Shown in pieces: positions 6,395-6,629 of a stretch of 6,629 nt of DNA; the stretch's first letter is position 1, and each line of letters begins with the position of its first letter. This DNA is from an uncultured Alphaproteobacteria bacterium (lineage in GTDB: Bacteria; Pseudomonadota; Alphaproteobacteria; Rickettsiales; UBA1997): positions 1 to 6,629 of the forward strand of contig CAILUF010000113.1 in assembly GCA_903837365.1 (NCBI GenBank), written 5' to 3'. The notes under the pieces are model-generated. The model had not been told where the DNA came from, did not search any database, and worked only from the letters and a program-made list of their open reading frames with translations. A program made the translations under genes and the position numbers.

Positions 6395-6629
6395 CACTTT
6401 AATCTAAACTCAACCAAATATTAATGAACTATTTGAGCTAATAGCAAAAATTTAGTAGTGACTTTTTTTAATTGCAAATAAAAAAATAAATAGCCAAAGC
6501 TAATAGTGTTAAATAATAATAATTTTAACTTAAAGTAATAATAGTAAAAGCTTGTTTTTTTCCTAAAATAATACTTTTTCTTTTTTTCGAAGCTAAAATC
6601 GAAATCTAAAAAAAATTTTTCGCAGAGAA
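6389..6629 (+). other. AT-rich non-coding tail, possibly an intron
   Basis: By hand count this stretch is about 21% GC, against about 37% in the ORF just before it (6203-6388). It shows no recognisable bacterial gene, RNA gene or terminator. It starts with GTATAG, usable as a splice donor, and near the window edge has a pyrimidine run ending TTTTTCGCAG (6616-6625), usable as an acceptor. A 237-nt intron from 6389 to 6625 is therefore possible but unproven; the true acceptor may lie beyond the window. Confidence 0.3.

Noticed and set aside
6436..6506. Nine-base direct repeat AGCTAATAG at 6436-6444 and 6498-6506
   Set aside because: Only two copies, short and in AT-rich sequence; no array or flanking structure supports a CRISPR or mobile element.
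6541..6570. AAAAGCTTG followed by a T run as a terminator
   Set aside because: The stem would be only a few base pairs with no real loop, so it is not a convincing intrinsic terminator.
6421..6627. Minus-strand open frame of 68 codons reaching the right edge
   Set aside because: It contains no Met, is low-complexity (Lys, Phe, Tyr, Leu runs) and is what very AT-rich DNA gives by chance. It could only be real as the 3' end of a gene beyond the window.

Overview
The window reads as a very AT-rich alphaproteobacterial fragment of Rickettsiales/Holosporales-like or similarly reduced type. The support is its low GC, near absence of Shine-Dalgarno sites, a short RNase D without HRDC, an Fe-type SodB that recalls rickettsial SodB, and a WaaE-like LPS glucosyltransferase. 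A histidine-biosynthesis gene argues against a typical Rickettsia. The exact order cannot be fixed from this sequence alone.

Left half, minus strand (3132 down to 1): a three-gene cell-envelope operon. It runs from a WaaE/KdtX-like family 2 glycosyltransferase, to a GT-B (GT4-like) glycosyltransferase overlapping it by 14 nt, to a membrane-bound EptA/OpgE-type phosphoethanolamine transferase starting 2 nt later. The last gene is cut off by the left window edge. Together they look like a module that extends and decorates the LPS core or another surface glycan.

Middle (about 3133-3322): a compact intergenic region with two outward-facing promoters. Each has a perfect TTGACA -35 box and they share the same -10 segment. 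To the right lies an in-frame 45-codon extension of the superoxide dismutase gene, which reads as a Tat-like lipoprotein signal peptide. It is followed by the only strong Shine-Dalgarno sequence in the window and the usual sodB start.

Right half, plus strand (3323-6084): a tightly packed run sodB - hisB - nagZ - rnd, with gaps of 5, 1 and 35 nt. It covers superoxide removal, an isolated histidine-pathway step, peptidoglycan recycling and RNA 3' processing.

Right end (6085-6629): the bacterial operon stops making sense. A possible next-gene start (6094) reads only 21 codons. Then comes a 63-codon ORF that looks like a signal peptide plus the N-terminal helix of an animal Cys-loop ligand-gated ion channel. 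It ends at a potential 5' splice site, beyond which GC drops from about 37% to about 21%. This is either a bacterium/animal chimera of assembly, host DNA inside a symbiont, or bacterial DNA inserted in an animal genome. It is the most surprising part of the window.
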